Assembly: GCF_905475345.1 (NCBI RefSeq)
Contig: NC_066602.1
Coordinates: forward strand, 3,163,314 to 3,227,313
Direction of reading: 5' to 3'
Length of the DNA stretch: 64,000 bases
Source of the DNA: Vespula vulgaris
Taxonomy: Eukaryota; Arthropoda; Insecta; Hymenoptera; Vespidae
The position numbers and the translations under genes are program-made. A model generated the notes under the pieces. That model was not told the origin of the DNA and searched no databases. It was given only the letters and a program-made list of their open reading frames with translations. This document shows positions 27,783 through 42,917 of this stretch, piece after piece. Each line of letters begins with the position of its first letter. Within the stretch, counting starts at the first letter, position 1.

Positions 27783-28563
27783 CATTTCTCGCAAAATCGA
27801 GATCTCAATAATTACGTCACTCGCAGACGCGTCCTGCTTTTGATTCATAGCACAACAAAATCGTAGAAGGTTTCCTAACGCAGAGGGAAGAAACCATCTT
27901 TGGATAATCGAAATTCAATTAAACCATTAGCATCTCGAAGTTTTGCCATACTTTGGAAGGGTATAGAAAAGAAAAGAAAAGAAAAGGGAGAAAGAGAGAG
28001 TTTTTCGATGGAAAGGGCTTAATGCGATGGAAGATCGAACCGCAAAGAGGAAATGGGCCAGAAAACAGAGAGAGAGAGAAGGTCGGCCCTTGAAGAATAT
28101 ATTAAAGTAGTTCAATTTCAACTTACAGTGGATCCATTGGTAGTGAAATAATTGAGGATTTGAATGGGATAAAAATAGAGAATATTCTTTTTACGAAAAT
28201 GTTATTTTGTCATACAAATATTCAAGACTTTTCAATATTTCCAAATATTTCATTAAATCTTTCAAGTTCTTTCAATTTTTTCTGATATTATATAATATCA
28301 TCCAGAGATTACGAATTATAAAAAAGATAGTATTTACAGTAGTAGAAATGACATTTAACAATAAAAAGAAAAAAGAGAGACAAAGAAAATCGAAGAGAAA
28401 AAAAATTCATTACCAATTGATTAATATGGAAATGATAAAAATGATTTCTCTTTATCGTTTCATCCCGATATCTATTATCCCCAAAGAATAATGTTTCTTA
28501 TTACCACACATTGTCCGTTCTAACATCATTCGTCACTTTTCCCTATACAGTATAGTTTAGCTT

Positions 28564-28640
<77 letters not shown>

Positions 28641-29687
28641 GACCAGAGTCTAGTATTTCTCATATCACGATTTCTTCGATTCATCAAGCGACATTCGTTG
28701 TTGAATCGACGTGTACGATATCATTCCGAATATCCGAATACCAGGAGGGATGAAAGAGAGAGAGAGGAAGAGTTTCTTTAAGCAATGAAAGAAAGAAAGA
28801 GAGAAAGAACGAGTGAAAGAGAGTGAGTGAACAAACTCTATATGGGGTAAGAAACATTTTTCTACTCCGCCCACGTGTCTCGTCTTCGGCTTTTCAGGAG
28901 GGAGTAAGGACAAGCCGCATCAATATACGGAGCACGAAATTCCGTTGGAAGAAGAGAAAAAGTTATTGTGTCGCCTTACATCGGGAGAGGGTCAAGTACC
29001 ATACATCATGCGTAATAACAGATCCGATCTTCTTGTATTATAACGTCATACCGTGGATTGATAGATTTATCTCACGTGTGACAATTCGGTAACGTTTGCG
29101 ATATATCCGAACTGATAATTTTCTTCGTTTGTTTTTGTTTCTTATTTTGTTTCGTTCTTTCTTTTTTTTCTTTTTTTTTTTTTTTAACAAAGATAAGAAC
29201 GAAAGATAGTTAATACTTTGAACATTTATCAAGTTAATTGTATGATCATTTTTTTAAAGATAATTGATTGAAGATAATTGATTAATTAAAAAATATATCG
29301 TTCCATAAGAAAAACTAAAAAAACATTAAACTTTCGATCCAATCGGAAATCGAATATTTTATTTCGTACTCCAAATATTTGATACGCGAAATCATGAAAT
29401 TATTCTTAATTTATATATATATATATATATGTATATATATTTCTTTTCTTTTCCATCGGTTCTAACAAACGAGACATTTAACTGGCCCATAATTTACAAT
29501 CAATCGGTATATCCAATCTCGTATAAAAAATATTTCTTTTTAGCATAGCAAACTGCCGATATTAATTCCAGTTGACAGCCAATCGCCAGCACAAATGGCA
29601 ATTTTTACGATTGTACGAGCGACGAAGATCCTCGCGAAGACGAGAGTAACACCGAATCTGATTTGAATTTTACGACGAGCGTTCCCC

Positions 29688-29740
<53 letters not shown>

Positions 29741-32700
29741 CTCCCACCTTCTTGAAGATATCGAACGAAGGGATACGCAATTTAAATTATAGTACCTATC
29801 TGTATATAATTTATATCTTCTTGCTTTTTCTCTCTTATTCTTTTCTTTTTTCTTCTTCTTCTTCTTTTTTCTTTTCGTTCTTTTTCGTTTTCTATCTTCT
29901 CTTTTTTTCTTTTTATACAGCATTTACTACAAACGCGCTTGAATTATTCGATTAGATATTCGAGAAGATGTCGTCGTAGATTTTTCCTCCCATCGGATAA
30001 GATCTACGACTCAATTTAAATTATCCCTTGAATAATTTTTTCTAATATCCGATTTTTATGACACGGAAAATGCAAGCGATCCATTCGCGATCTTTAATAG
30101 AACATTTTAATGCCTTCGGCCAATTTTGCATAATTCGTTCATAACGTCGTCTCAAAATGAAATCATTTTGTTATGGGTGGTTGGAACGGAGTGAAAGAAG
30201 AGCTGAGCTAAGTCGATCGTCGAATAATTTCTATCAATCATTTTTGAACGTTATAGTTAATGAAAAGAGGAAAGTTGAAGTAGGTGTTGGGATAAAAGTT
30301 TTATCTTTATTAGAAACTACTAGAGAGAGGGTGAAAGGGGTGATAAGAAAATTTAGCATCGTGGGGAAAGCTACGAAACAGACTCGTTCTAAGTATATAC
30401 ATACATATATTTATATATATATATATAATATATATGTATATATCTTTGATTAACGACTGCGACACTGAGCTTCTATATACTGTATATATATATATATATA
30501 TACAAATACCTACGTACCGATCAAAGCCCTCAGACGCAGTCGCTAGCACCCCGCTAACAATAAGAAATATCGCAATGGGTAATTTATTATCGATAGCAAA
30601 AAATAGTAGTAGCACATCCGTTGGGATGCAGGACGCCGTTTCTGGCAGAACTTAACGTTCTGGCTGGCCATCTTGTTTTTACGAATGGCTACTATTTATT
30701 ACGTAAGTACCTATATACGATGATTTCTCACAGGACTCATCGAGTTATTTCCTGTAAGTTAATATCGCCTAGTTAAGAAAGTTTCTTTAACAGTAACGAT
30801 TGATCGAGTGAAAGGTTTCTTTTCTTTTATCTTTTTTTTTTTCACTTTTCGAAATTGTATCGTTTAGTAACTTATTGCATTCGTTGCGTTTTCAGCAAAT
30901 GGTAGTAAACAAAAAGAAAAAGAAATATCTCGGATATATTCGGTTAGTTTGGGTGATAAAGAAATCGTGCGTGGCTAGGCAAAAATAGGCAAGAATTTTG
31001 AATATGATAATGCAATAAATTGAGCTAGCAATCCGATTTCAAATTTAAGGGAAACTACTCCGATTGCCCAGCCATTTGTTTTCGGAAAGCTCTACTCTCT
31101 TTTCGCGACAGTCTGACAAATGGTTGATACCCTCTGGCCCATTTGATCGGCCGGAATACGTGAATACGCGATATCTTTCAATCTCTTTTCTCCCGCCTTG
31201 CGGCGAAGAAAAAAAAGAAAAGGAGAAGAAAAAGAAAAAGAAGAAAAAAAGATAGAAAAGCGCGAAAAGAGGAAAGTCATCTAACTGGCAACGAAAATAA
31301 CCAATATTCGAGCCCGACATTTTTCACGCGAAGAATCGCATTTTACGTCTTACCTACCTTAACCTTTTTTTTCCCCTATATATATACATATATATTTTGC
31401 AGGCCTCGCTCGCGTGGCGTTTTCCAGAAATATTTTGTTACAAAAAAAAAAAATAAATAAATAAAAAGAAAAAGAGAGAGAGAGAGAGAGAGTTGTCAGC
31501 CATGTTCAAGTTCTTCCTCCTGTAGGGTCAGGAACCATCGCTATGGAATTTCAAAGAAAGCAGAGAGAACGAGAGATAGGGGAATACCTTCGCGAGAATA
31601 CGTATCACTGATAATTTATATTGTAAATCGAGTCCCATTAGGTGAGCGCGCTTAGTCCACACGGTATAAGGGAAGGTTTTCCTTCTCCGCGGGCCAAGAG
31701 TAATGTGAAAGAGAGAAAGCACGCGCATGTCGTTTCCACACGTCGTCGCATCAAACGCGCGTAATAATATGGCAAATAGCTACTTTTCCCTTGGCACTAT
31801 AACGTAACGTGGGGTAACATTCTTGTCGAGAGTCATTATGTTTAATGTTTGATGTTGCCTCTCTTTAACCCGTACAGACTTTAACCCTCAACCACCCACT
31901 CACCCTAACCCACCTTTCTTCCTTTCACATCCTACATATTTTTTTTTAATTTTTTATCCTTTTTCATCCACACTCATACTTCTTTTTTTCCACGATCGAA
32001 TTTTATATCGCTAGCAACGTAGAACGTTCGTTCATTTCGATGAGCTGAGATTATAAATAGTTGTAAATAGGTAACGCAAAAAGCCAACTCGTGTCAAATA
32101 TTTTTCTACTCGTTCAGTTTTTTCTTTTTTTTTTTCTTTTTTTTTTTTACAGTACTCGGAAGCGCACGCGAAGGTAGAACCGAACGAAGTCTTCGATATA
32201 GAGACACGGACGAGAGCATATTTTCTAATTACAAAAGCCATATTCGTCATGCGGGTAGGGCGACAAGTACAATGTCTCCTCCAACGCCCATCCCCAATGC
32301 CGAATTTTACTCCGGCCATCAGAACCCCAACCATCCTCTTCCGCCACCTCCCCTAGCCTTTCCCCTTCCCCTTCAACCATCCCAACCCCTTCCGCCTTCC
32401 CACCCTCCCATCCTACGGTACGCCCTTCGCTCTCTCGCAGTCTGTGTCGCCTCCATTCAATTTGCCAGGTTATTTTTCAGTGGAGCCCATACTTAACGGG
32501 TCATGCGTTACTCCCCCGACGATTTTTCAACGATGCAACGAGCATTCCGCGTATTTGCGTTTGCGTACCTGCAACATAAGCTCGAACAGATGAATCAATG
32601 TCTTCAATATTTTATCAGTTCTCTGTACTCTCTTTCTCTTTGTCTGTCTCTCTTTCTATTTCTCTTTCTCTTTCTCCCTCTATCTCAGTCTCTCTCCTCT

Positions 32701-33091
32701 CTATCTCTCTCTCTCTTATCGTATATACCCTATCGTTGATCACAGATTCTGGCTGGTGCTTTCCAAAAAAAAAAAAAAAAAAAAAAAGAAATGAAAAGAA
32801 AAAACAATGTCACGCGTCATTCTCAAATATCTACTCCGTATTAATTGAAATATATTGTTTGAAATCTCTTGAATTATTTGAGACCGATCCTATACAAAAA
32901 TCAATGGTCATGCGAGCTTTTGAATATAAATCAATTCGTTCGGATTCGAAGTTGGAAGAAAAAAGAGAGAGAAAGTTTCTTTAAAACAAGGAAAGATAAT
33001 TCTTCGGGGTCGTTTCTTTTTAATGTATATAAGTTATATCTTGAGAGTCGTGAAAAGCGAGTAGTTGCTTAGAAAGTTATCTATTAAATGC

Positions 33092-33141
<50 letters not shown>

Positions 33142-33485
33142 AAGAGAGAACGCTCTCGCTCACTCTCGCTCGCACGCGGCGAAATTAACGCCGAGGTCGT
33201 GAGGAAGGATCCGCACGTGTCCGCTCGTAAATGCACGCGCATGTGGAACTCGACGAGATATTTTACAATTATACAGCGAAATCCATTAAGGCAAACCGAA
33301 ACAGCGAAACGGCGTGCACGGTGTTCGCGTATCTATGGAAGAGACTACTACTATAGTCCCTTGAAATGTAGGATACGAGGAGAAGTTCTCTTGGAGAGGG
33401 AGAAGGAGAGTTACACTCTTACTCACTCGACGTATCCACGACGAAGAACTAAGTTACATCAATGTCGTAAAAGAATCTTAAAAGA

Positions 33486-33516
<31 letters not shown>

Positions 33517-36111
33517 AACTGCTTTATTTAATATTGATAAAACGAAGACAAGTACCTAGATATTTCGTAATAATGATTAACCATAATGAAGAAGATAAAA
33601 AAGGTGAAAAACTCCTTGTCCTGTTTAACGACGAACAATGAAAGAGATAGAGGGTTGAAAATTTTTTCAAAATTCGACGATATAATATAATATTTTTTTC
33701 AGTCGGCGAGAAAGCTAAATTAGTTTTTGGAGTTTCGTTCGTTCGTTCAATCTTACAACGTTACCCAAGATCCAACGACCCAATTTTACGATCTTTACTT
33801 TCAATGGTTATACACCGCAATCCAAGAAATTTCCTTCCTTGTATCTCGAAATGAAACGTAGGCTGATAATAAGATTCTACCAGTGGAACCCGTGCAAGGG
33901 TGTCTGGATTAGAAGGTGAACCTAGAAGGTGGTATAAGATACGACACTCGTGCTGCGGTTTTAACTCCTGGTTATATTCGTACCTACGAGATTGCCAGAT
34001 TCAAGGGAAATTATATCTATTTGTAGAGAGTCCCTTTCTTCCTCTTCTAACCCCTTTCTTCTTCTTCTTCTTCAGCCCCGCGTGCGTTCACGGTTACTCT
34101 TGCACCTCGTCGTTCCCTATTGTGAGACGTGCGCACGCGTATTGGTATTCTACCTGAACGTCTGTATTACAAGGGAACATGTGGCCGTGAAACACGCACC
34201 CTTCGAAATCACGGATAGTCGCGACTTGGAAACTAACTTGTTCTAGGAAATATCAAGGGTCGCTTGGCTTTTCCGACATACGAAAGATACGAACGTAAGA
34301 TAAACTCGTCGTGCGAGATAGGAGTACAAAATGCGCATTTTCAACACGTATTTTGATATCACGTAGGTACACCTAATCCTCGTTAGATGATTATCGAGGC
34401 AGAGTAATAGGTATATCGTCTAACGAGTAACAAGTAAGTAAGTAAGTATATCGTGCAAACGTGAGGCCGAGTATCAAGGGGGAAAAAAGACAAAGAAGAA
34501 AGAGTCGGGTGAACGGTTCTGAAAGAAAATATTCATTATTCTAAATCATGAGAAAAGAGAAGGAGATAGAGAGAGAGAGAGGCAATGGATGGACATTGCG
34601 TTACCGCCACTGTCAGAAACAGATTCCACGGGATGAGATAGGATGAAGCGGGATAGGAAGGGGAGGAAAGACAAAAAAGGAAACAAAAAGGAAAGGAGAA
34701 TAAAAAAGAAGAAATAAAAATAAAAAAGAAGAAAGAGGACAACGGCTGGCGGCTGGTAGGATCCGCGTGATGGTTCAAGAGGAGTGTCGCGCGAATAAAA
34801 GCGAAATGTATGGAAGGAAAGATCTAATTTGTTCCTGTCGGGTTTGCTTTCGGATAGGGAAGTAGGTGGCTCACACAGATGGGGCGGAATTAATATTCAT
34901 AAGCGTCCAGAAAGGTCTCGAGGGGCGGGGTCAACTTACATGTATCTTTCGCTACTGACCCGAGCCAGGCAGCGGCGGCGCGCGACGCGATAACGGTTGA
35001 GAATTAAAATACTGCCCCGCAGGTTTTAACCCTTCTTCGTCGTTTCGAGAAGAACGAGGGAACGTTGGAAAACATTGGAAGAGGGACGTTGTTAGGTCCT
35101 TTCGACCCTTAGCGCGTTGCCAGTGCCGGTTGCCATTGCGATTGCCATTGCCCGTCGCCAACACATAGGTAAATTACCTTACTTCTCCGATTCTTAAAAG
35201 CACTGCTTGAATCCTACGAATGCGTATCTTCCGGCCAGCCAACCTCACCTTCGTACACCTAGTCACCGTTCTCCAACCGTCCTACATACGATTTTCCCTA
35301 CCGTGAAATGTAAATCGAGATTAAATGCGTCCCGTCCCGTCCCGTCCCGTTGAGAAACAACGGCGGACGTAGGTTATTTCCTTCGTAGAATTTCTAAGTC
35401 GAAAATTTAAATCGGCCCCCGACAAAAACCACCGGCGTGCGTCTTTAATTCCGGTTTCCGGCGGATAATCAACGTTCCTTTCTAACAACAATCTGTCCGC
35501 ATGCTAGAAGAGGATAATCTAAAACGAAACGAAATAAAACAAAGCGGAAAGAAAGAGAAATTAAGAAATGAGACAAGGAGAAGAAGATACGCAAAGATCC
35601 TTGAAAGAAACGAGATGACTTTATCTCCGAATAAAAATAGATGTCGTCGAAGAAACGATGAAGAACGTTCGCGTTAATCGATCAAGAAACGTGGACATCT
35701 CTCGTAGAGCTACGTTAGCCAAAGGTGGATGAGCTGGCACTTCCTACGGTCCTACAATTAGTTCCCCATTATTAATCCTCCCTGTTGGCCATTACCAGAC
35801 AGGATATTATGATCCTCGTGCCTGGTAACAATGAGGATTATACGGAGAAAACGCTTCGATAGCGTTTCTAATACGGGGGAAAGCACGAGTGGGTGGGGAG
35901 GGGGTGGAAAAGAGGGAGAGAGGGTGTATACGAGGTAACCAACACCACCCGTCATCTCTCTTGCCAAGGCAAGGAGAGTGTCTCACCAACGTCCTCGTAA
36001 ACGTTGGCCCACGGACCGACTTAACTTCGCTGGCAATAATAAAATGATATAGGAGGCGAAATATGCATTTAAATTATCGCCCCGCGATAATAATTTGCAT
36101 ACCACCGCGGC

Positions 36112-36151
<40 letters not shown>

Positions 36152-39100
36152 ATAGCTATCTCTCTTTCTCCCTCTCTTTCTCTTTCTCTGCCACTTCGAT
36201 ACCCCTGCTTCGCTTAGTTTAGCCTCGTTTAATTTAAATAATACTTCTCGGCGCTGTGTGGGGAGTACGGCCGCGGCAAGATATACATAAAATCGCCATA
36301 ACATTGTAAATTATAACTGATACGGCTTATATCACGGACGAGGAAGAGAGTAAAAGAGAGTAAAGAAGAGAGAGAGAGAGAGAGAGACGGACAAGAGGTA
36401 GCCAAAGATAGAGGGAGAGAAGGAAAAGGAAGCTAGCGTATCGTCGTACTCGGGGTACTCGCGTTCGGACGATTACGGATGCCTAAAGGGCTCCTAGCCT
36501 GATTAAGGTATACCAAATGAGAGACCCCAGAATCATTAATTTCGAATCGCAAGGGAACAGAAACAGAGACCAAAGGTTGAACTCGTTCCTCTTTTTTTTC
36601 TTTTTTTTTTCTTTTTTTTTCTTTTCTTCCTTTTTCTCTCACTTTCTTTTTTGTTTTCTGGTTTTTCTACAATGGGGAAATATATGTTTGCCTATAGAGA
36701 AGTCTTTGAAAATTAAAAACTATCCCGACAAAGGGACTTTTTTTCTTTTTTTTTTGAATAGCGCTTATAAATCCTCGAATACATTTCCATTATCGTCGCG
36801 AGACGTGCTGCATGCGATGTGAGTCGTCGGCGAATAACGCCAGATGAGAAGAAAGAAAAAAAATTAATAATCCACCATCGGTTCGTAGAAACTCGAATTC
36901 TATGATAATCAAATGGGATTCTGGACGTCCCTTTTACGAGACGTAATAACCAACTACTTCGGTCTGTACTTTGGTAATAGGGCTATCTATATGTCACGAA
37001 ACGCACCGACTCGCGATAGGATAACGTCACCTATAAAAATATCGGCAAATATTTGCGCTTATAAGTAATTATCAAGAGAAAGAGAGAAGGTAGATGGAAA
37101 GGAATTTCATCAACGTAGCTGAAAAAAAAAAAGAAAGATTCGTGTTGGCATCGATCTCCTCCTTGTGTGGTTCTTCTTCTTGTTGGTTCGCGAGTACACC
37201 GCCGATTTTCATCATCGCATCCCGTCGGCTCTTACCGACGTTATTATTTTATTAAGCCGTAATATAGGGAGACGGTCAAGGTATTTGAACATCCTCGCGC
37301 GATAGCGAGTCTACTCGGCACGATGCGCTTCGTTCGTTGATGGGGTTGGCTGGCCTCACGATCCTCCGCAACGTTCTCGTACCATCCTACGAGATGGTGG
37401 TGCCCACTAGCACCACGCAATTCCGCAAAGTATGCAGATCTAAGAATTCAAATGGCCGCTCTATAGCGCCCGTAAAATGGCGGACAATCGCGCTCGTAAA
37501 CCACTATATTAAAATTCTATATCGTCCTCCGGTATCCACCGACGCACCAACGCAAGTCGCAAGCTCTCCCTCTTCTTTACCCTCTTTCGAACGTTTCCTT
37601 CCATCTAGCTGGGTCACCACCACCATCACTACTACTACCTCTACCACTTTCTTCCTCCTCTTGCTCGTTGTTCCTGATGTCCACGTCAGAGTCGAGGGTC
37701 CGGCAGTCTTCCATTTGCCTCCTCTATTCCTACCCTCTCTCTCTTTCTCTCCAACCCTCCCTCCCTCCCTCCCTCCCTACCTACCTACCTACCTACCTAC
37801 CGATCTTTACATTGTACGGAGTTTGCGGACCATTCACCGGATGCGAGCGTTCACGTTTATGTGCGTGCCGCTGTCATGCGTGCTAACATTGACGCCTTCG
37901 TTTTGCTTTTCCATGGTAATATAAAATGTGACTCGTATTATTTATGTCTACTTCAGAAAATGCAAACTCATCAAACACAGACGCCGTATAATGTTAAGTA
38001 GTATTTCAGACCGGACGCTTCCAACTCTCAAAAGGAATGTTCACGCGTGATATTAAATATTTTTAGGTCAGAGTTTGAACAATCAAATAGAAAGGGAATA
38101 ATTAATTTAGAAATATCATCGAAACGAGTCGACGCCCAATGATTCGGTGATACTTCATATTGTGACAAGTAAGTTAGGTAACCTAGAGTAAAATAAGGGA
38201 TCGTGCGAATAACGAAAGAAAATAGAGAGAAGGACGGGGATAGGAAATAACATAATGGGAATTACGTTTCTGTCGTCTCGCTGATTCGAGGCTCACGTGT
38301 GCGCGGAAGAATAACGCAATAAGTTAATCGCGTTAGCGGGTTCCTTGATTAAACGAACGATCAGGCTGATGGTCATCGCCGTGGACGTCGCACAGGGACC
38401 GTGGGTGCGGCTTGGTCAGGCATTAATACAAAACTCGATTGTCATTCGTCGCTCGTTCTTAACACCCTCCTAATTACGTCGATTTATTAATCATAGCCTT
38501 TAGCCGTTGACATCTATAAACGAGCTGGATTCGATATCGATGCGAACTAATAATACGCTTGGATGTTATACGATATTAATTAAACCACAGTGATGTACAC
38601 GCTACAAAGTCTCCAATATTTTTTAATTACATTGACTAAGAATTAATAACTATTTGAGGTATCCAAGCTCAACGTAATTCATTTCTTCGATCCAATATCC
38701 CTTTTACCTGTAAAAACGATTTAACTATATCCAGGTAACAGATTTAGAGGTAAAAAAGGATTCATTTATAAACGCGAGGCAAAGTATCGATGCTCGATAA
38801 AAGTACGCGTGCCTCCGGGCACGTGCATTCCGTTGGGAAGCGTGTAGAAAGGCAATGTGAGAGCTAGGAAGGTGGGTCGAAAGGGGAAGCGATAAAGGGT
38901 GTAGGTCGATGGTACGAGTGGGAACGGCAGAGTATGAGGAGGAAAATAGAGAGAAGGGGCGTAGGTGTGGGGTAGAAGGGAGATAGGGAAAGAGAGAGAG
39001 AGAGAGAGAGAAAGAGGGAAAGGGAGGGTAGTATGGCAGAGGATTCCCGGCTACCGACGCCCGACACCGACGTCGCTGCTGCATGAGACTGTAATGCGTT

Positions 39101-39568
39101 ATTAATGAACACCAAGAATTTCATTAAAGATTGTTTGTATATCAAACTGTCCACTAAATTATGCCGTATAACCCCCGTGGCGCCTTCTCGCGCCTAGAAA
39201 CTATTGGCTCAACCCAAGCTTTTCCAAACGTCGTTCGTTCGCAACGAATTCGTTCAGGGAACTACGCCAACTTCGTAATCATTTAGATCATTGAAATGAT
39301 AATCGATCGAGGATAGAGAAGGATCGACATTTACGAAGTAATTTAAATAAATTCGATTCTATTCAATAGGATCACGTTGTTCCTGGCTAAGTCAGTTATT
39401 TCGCGACCTTCGGAACATACATTATTAGGAGGGACGATATAGGTAAGTACGTTCTGGGCGCGTGCGACAGAGTAGGTAAAGAAGGGGATATGCGTGTAAG
39501 AGAAAGAGAGATCGAGAGAGGGTGAACCTGGATGACAAACAGAGAGCGAACGAGAGGGTGAGTGAGAT

Positions 39569-39600
<32 letters not shown>

Positions 39601-41472
39601 GGAAAGGAGGAATGAAGGGAGGACGGTGGGAAGAGAAAGTGGGTTGGGAGATACAGTTAATCGTTGGGAAGCTATTAACTTCGGACTGGAATGCCCCATA
39701 GCGCCTCATTTCGTTCAATGCAAATTTACACCGACGCCGACCACCTAGCATGGCTCTCTCTCCTCCCTCCCTCCCTCCCTCCCACCCTCCCTTCCTTCCA
39801 CCCTCCGACCCTTTCTGTCCGAAAACTGCATGTATACCGGGTGTTCCCCGTTCTCGTCCGCGCGATTCTAGGTTGGGGGTTGAAAATGAAAACGAAAAAA
39901 TAAATAAATGAAAAAAGGAAAGAAAAAGATCGTTCGAGCGTCAGCTCGAGAAAAAAGGGAACGTGGAAGGTGGATAACTTATGAAGATTGTACGAAAGTG
40001 ATCGATAGGATTTGAAAAAAGCTGCTAGAGATGATAGCGATACCTCGGCACTCTCTTAGTTTTGTTAATTTCTTTTTATTATGATTGTTATCGTCATCGT
40101 TATTATTTCTCTTTTGTTCTTGCCTTTTTCTCTTTTCTTTCCTTCTTCTTCTTCTTTTTTTTTTCGAGTCCTCAACAAATTTTCTGAAGCCCGCCCTTGT
40201 CAGGACCGAGGAAATTATTACGAGCCAAGTGCGCAACGCGAAACACGGAGAATTACGCGTACGCCGAGGTCTCTAGGCTGACGAATGGCGATGTAACGGG
40301 TGCTCAAAGTACACATAGTTAACGCTAGAATGTGGCAGAACCTGACTAACGACGGCTGATGTTCCGCTATATAATTTCAAAACATACTCACGCATATATA
40401 CGGTGACTTAGATGCGAGCACGGGCTGAAAGGGTAGGCTAAAAGGAGGTAGGGGTAGGGTGGGATGGGTGGGAAGAACGGAGAGCCTTACGCGGACAGAG
40501 AAAGAGAGAGAAAGAGACAGAGAGAGAGACGGCAAAAGGTCGAGAGAGCAACGGTTAGACAAAAGATCGCGAGCATTGCGAGCTGACATCGCCTTAATAT
40601 GGACAAATGTCGTACTATATCTCAGCGGGGCTTTTGCTTTGCATTATTTGGCTAACATCCTCGTTTGCCATCCTAATACTAGCCGGATACCTTACCGCTT
40701 TACGAGGATGTCTTTCGGTGGCTCTTCTTTCCAACGCTCCTCAGTCAACCACCCACCCCCCACCCCCCAGCCACCCAAACACTCTCCCATCCCCACTACC
40801 ATCCATCCCACTCCTCACTTCGCCTTACTCCCACACCTTACTACCCTTTCTTATCCCTTTCGTAACTTGCGAAAGCGTGCTTATCATTAAAATTTAATTA
40901 ATTCCATGACCGTCGGTGAAATTAGAGTTTACGGAAGCGGACCTCTCGCCTTAAGTTTCTCCATTTAGTCACTCACGGTTAGACGCGTTAAAGAGAAATC
41001 TCTCACAAGGAAATAAGAGAATAAGGGTTTAACCCTTGCGCAAAACGATTCTTACGTAAAAAGATCCACCGATCTCGTTTGGGTACGTATATACATACGT
41101 ACATGTATATCTTAGCACCAGTACCCCCTTAACTCACCCCTTCTAACAGGGCAGATACTTTTACAAAGAATCACCGAAATGATTCTCGCGCGATTCCGAG
41201 CTAGTAGAGTGTCGTCTGGTGCACTTAACATTTAAAAAGAGAAAGAAAGAGAGAAAGAGAGAGAGAGAGAGAGAAAAGCAAAACAAAAGGGCAACACAAC
41301 GGATAAAAGGGTGCGTCGAAAGGAGAAGAGATCGCGGAAGGGAAGTGGGAAGTATATACTTTGGATTTTAAGAAACCGTGACAAGGCTCGAGAGATGTCT
41401 ATCCAACTGGTGCTTAGCGAAAGCACGTAGAACGACGGTCTTAATGGTTCTGGCCTTGCACTGCAGAAAGAG

Positions 41473-41507
<35 letters not shown>

Positions 41508-42858
41508 TAAGAAGAAGAGAAAGAGAAAGAGAGATAAAGAGAGATAAAGAGACAGAAGGCAAGTAAAACGGTGAATGGTGAAAAAGAAAAAGTCCGGGAA
41601 GAGAAAGTCGAAGGAAGGAGGGGAATACGACGGAATGGATGTGTTCACATTATACCCTCTGTTCTTTTAATTTCTTCAAAGGACCCTTCCCCGCGACACT
41701 TTTGCCGACTCTGACTCCGCGCGAGCGAGCGAGCGAGCGTAGCGAAGGAACCTCCTTCCTTCTTTCTCTCTCTTTCTCTTTTCCTCTCTTTCTCTTTGTT
41801 TCACTCAGTCCCCGGTCTACGCTACTGGATTAATAAGGCGTCGACAATGTGACGTCTTTTTTCTTTCTCCCTGGGACGGGACAACGGGCAAAGTGAATGA
41901 GGGCTCTTCTCGTCCGAGAGACGAACAGTTCGGAGAGGGAGTGAAAGAGTGAGAGAGAAACCTCTCTCTCTCTCTCTCTCTCTCTGTCTGTCTTTCTTCT
42001 TATCCGTGTGCCGAGGAGGAGGACGAGGAGGCGAATTCCCGTTAATAAATGTGTTTCTAACGGTCTGACGAGGAGGAAGAACGTAAAGTGAAGGAACACC
42101 GAGAAAAGGGGGATGAAGCGAGAGGGATAGAGAGAGGAAGTACGTAGAGAAACGTGCACTCGTCGTTACGTTATGCCATCAACGACCCGAGGGAGTGCGC
42201 GTCTTAATGAGGAAAGAACTTTTTAAACGCACGAAGCTTTCATTCGTCGATGTCGAAACGCGCTTAGCTTTACTCCCTCCAGCGAATTTGTCTAACGGAG
42301 AAGGAGGATGATGAGGATGAGGATAAGGAGGATAAGAAAGACGAGAATGAGGAGGAGAGAGAAACGACGATGCGAAGATGAGGATAAACGATGGACGGAG
42401 ATACGGTGTTAGATACACGCACACACAAACGCATCTCTTCGTTATTTCTTTCGTGCGATAAGCTCGAATTTGTAGATATTGCATTTGCGATAGAGAGTTC
42501 TTTATTTCTTCTTTAAGATTCTTTTCCTTTTTGTTTCGCATGTTCTTTTTCTTTCCTTTTCTTTCTCTCTTTTCTTTTTCTTTTTTTTAATGCGGAATGT
42601 TCCTTATTTCCTTCTCCTCATCCTCCTCCTATTTCGAACGCTGGAGAACCGAAAGCATGGCTAGCCGCCTCTGGGAAAAAAAGTAATTACCTCTTGATAC
42701 GCGCCGATACCCCACCTGCGGGGATACCTTCTCCTTGTAATGATGTTCTCCTTGGCGAACTTAGTTCGAAATTAAATATCGAGGGGGTTGCGACGAACTT
42801 GCTCGGTAAGGTAAGGGTAAGAACAGAGATGGATAGATAGATAGATGGATGGATAGAT

Positions 42859-42917
<59 letters not shown>

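Larger units (their letters stand above)
27001..36000. other. Intron 1 block D
   Basis: This block is AT-richer, with many TA arrays (27.1, 27.4, 27.75, 28.6, 29.4 and 30.4 kb), CT/GA arrays (29.7, 33.1, 33.5 kb) and T-runs. Mixed sequence at 33.7-34.4 and 34.8-36.0 kb includes one candidate regulatory island. No gene is supported. Confidence 0.55.

Noticed and set aside
37337..37924. 195-codon open frame on the + strand
   Set aside because: It ends in Pro/Leu/Ser from CCCT arrays and has no known domain. Chance openness in GC-rich sequence is likelier.
40459..40897. Overlapping open frames with a hydrophobic stretch
   Set aside because: The apparent membrane segment occurs in a different frame from the rest, the remainder is Pro/His from C-rich DNA, and no family resemblance is seen.
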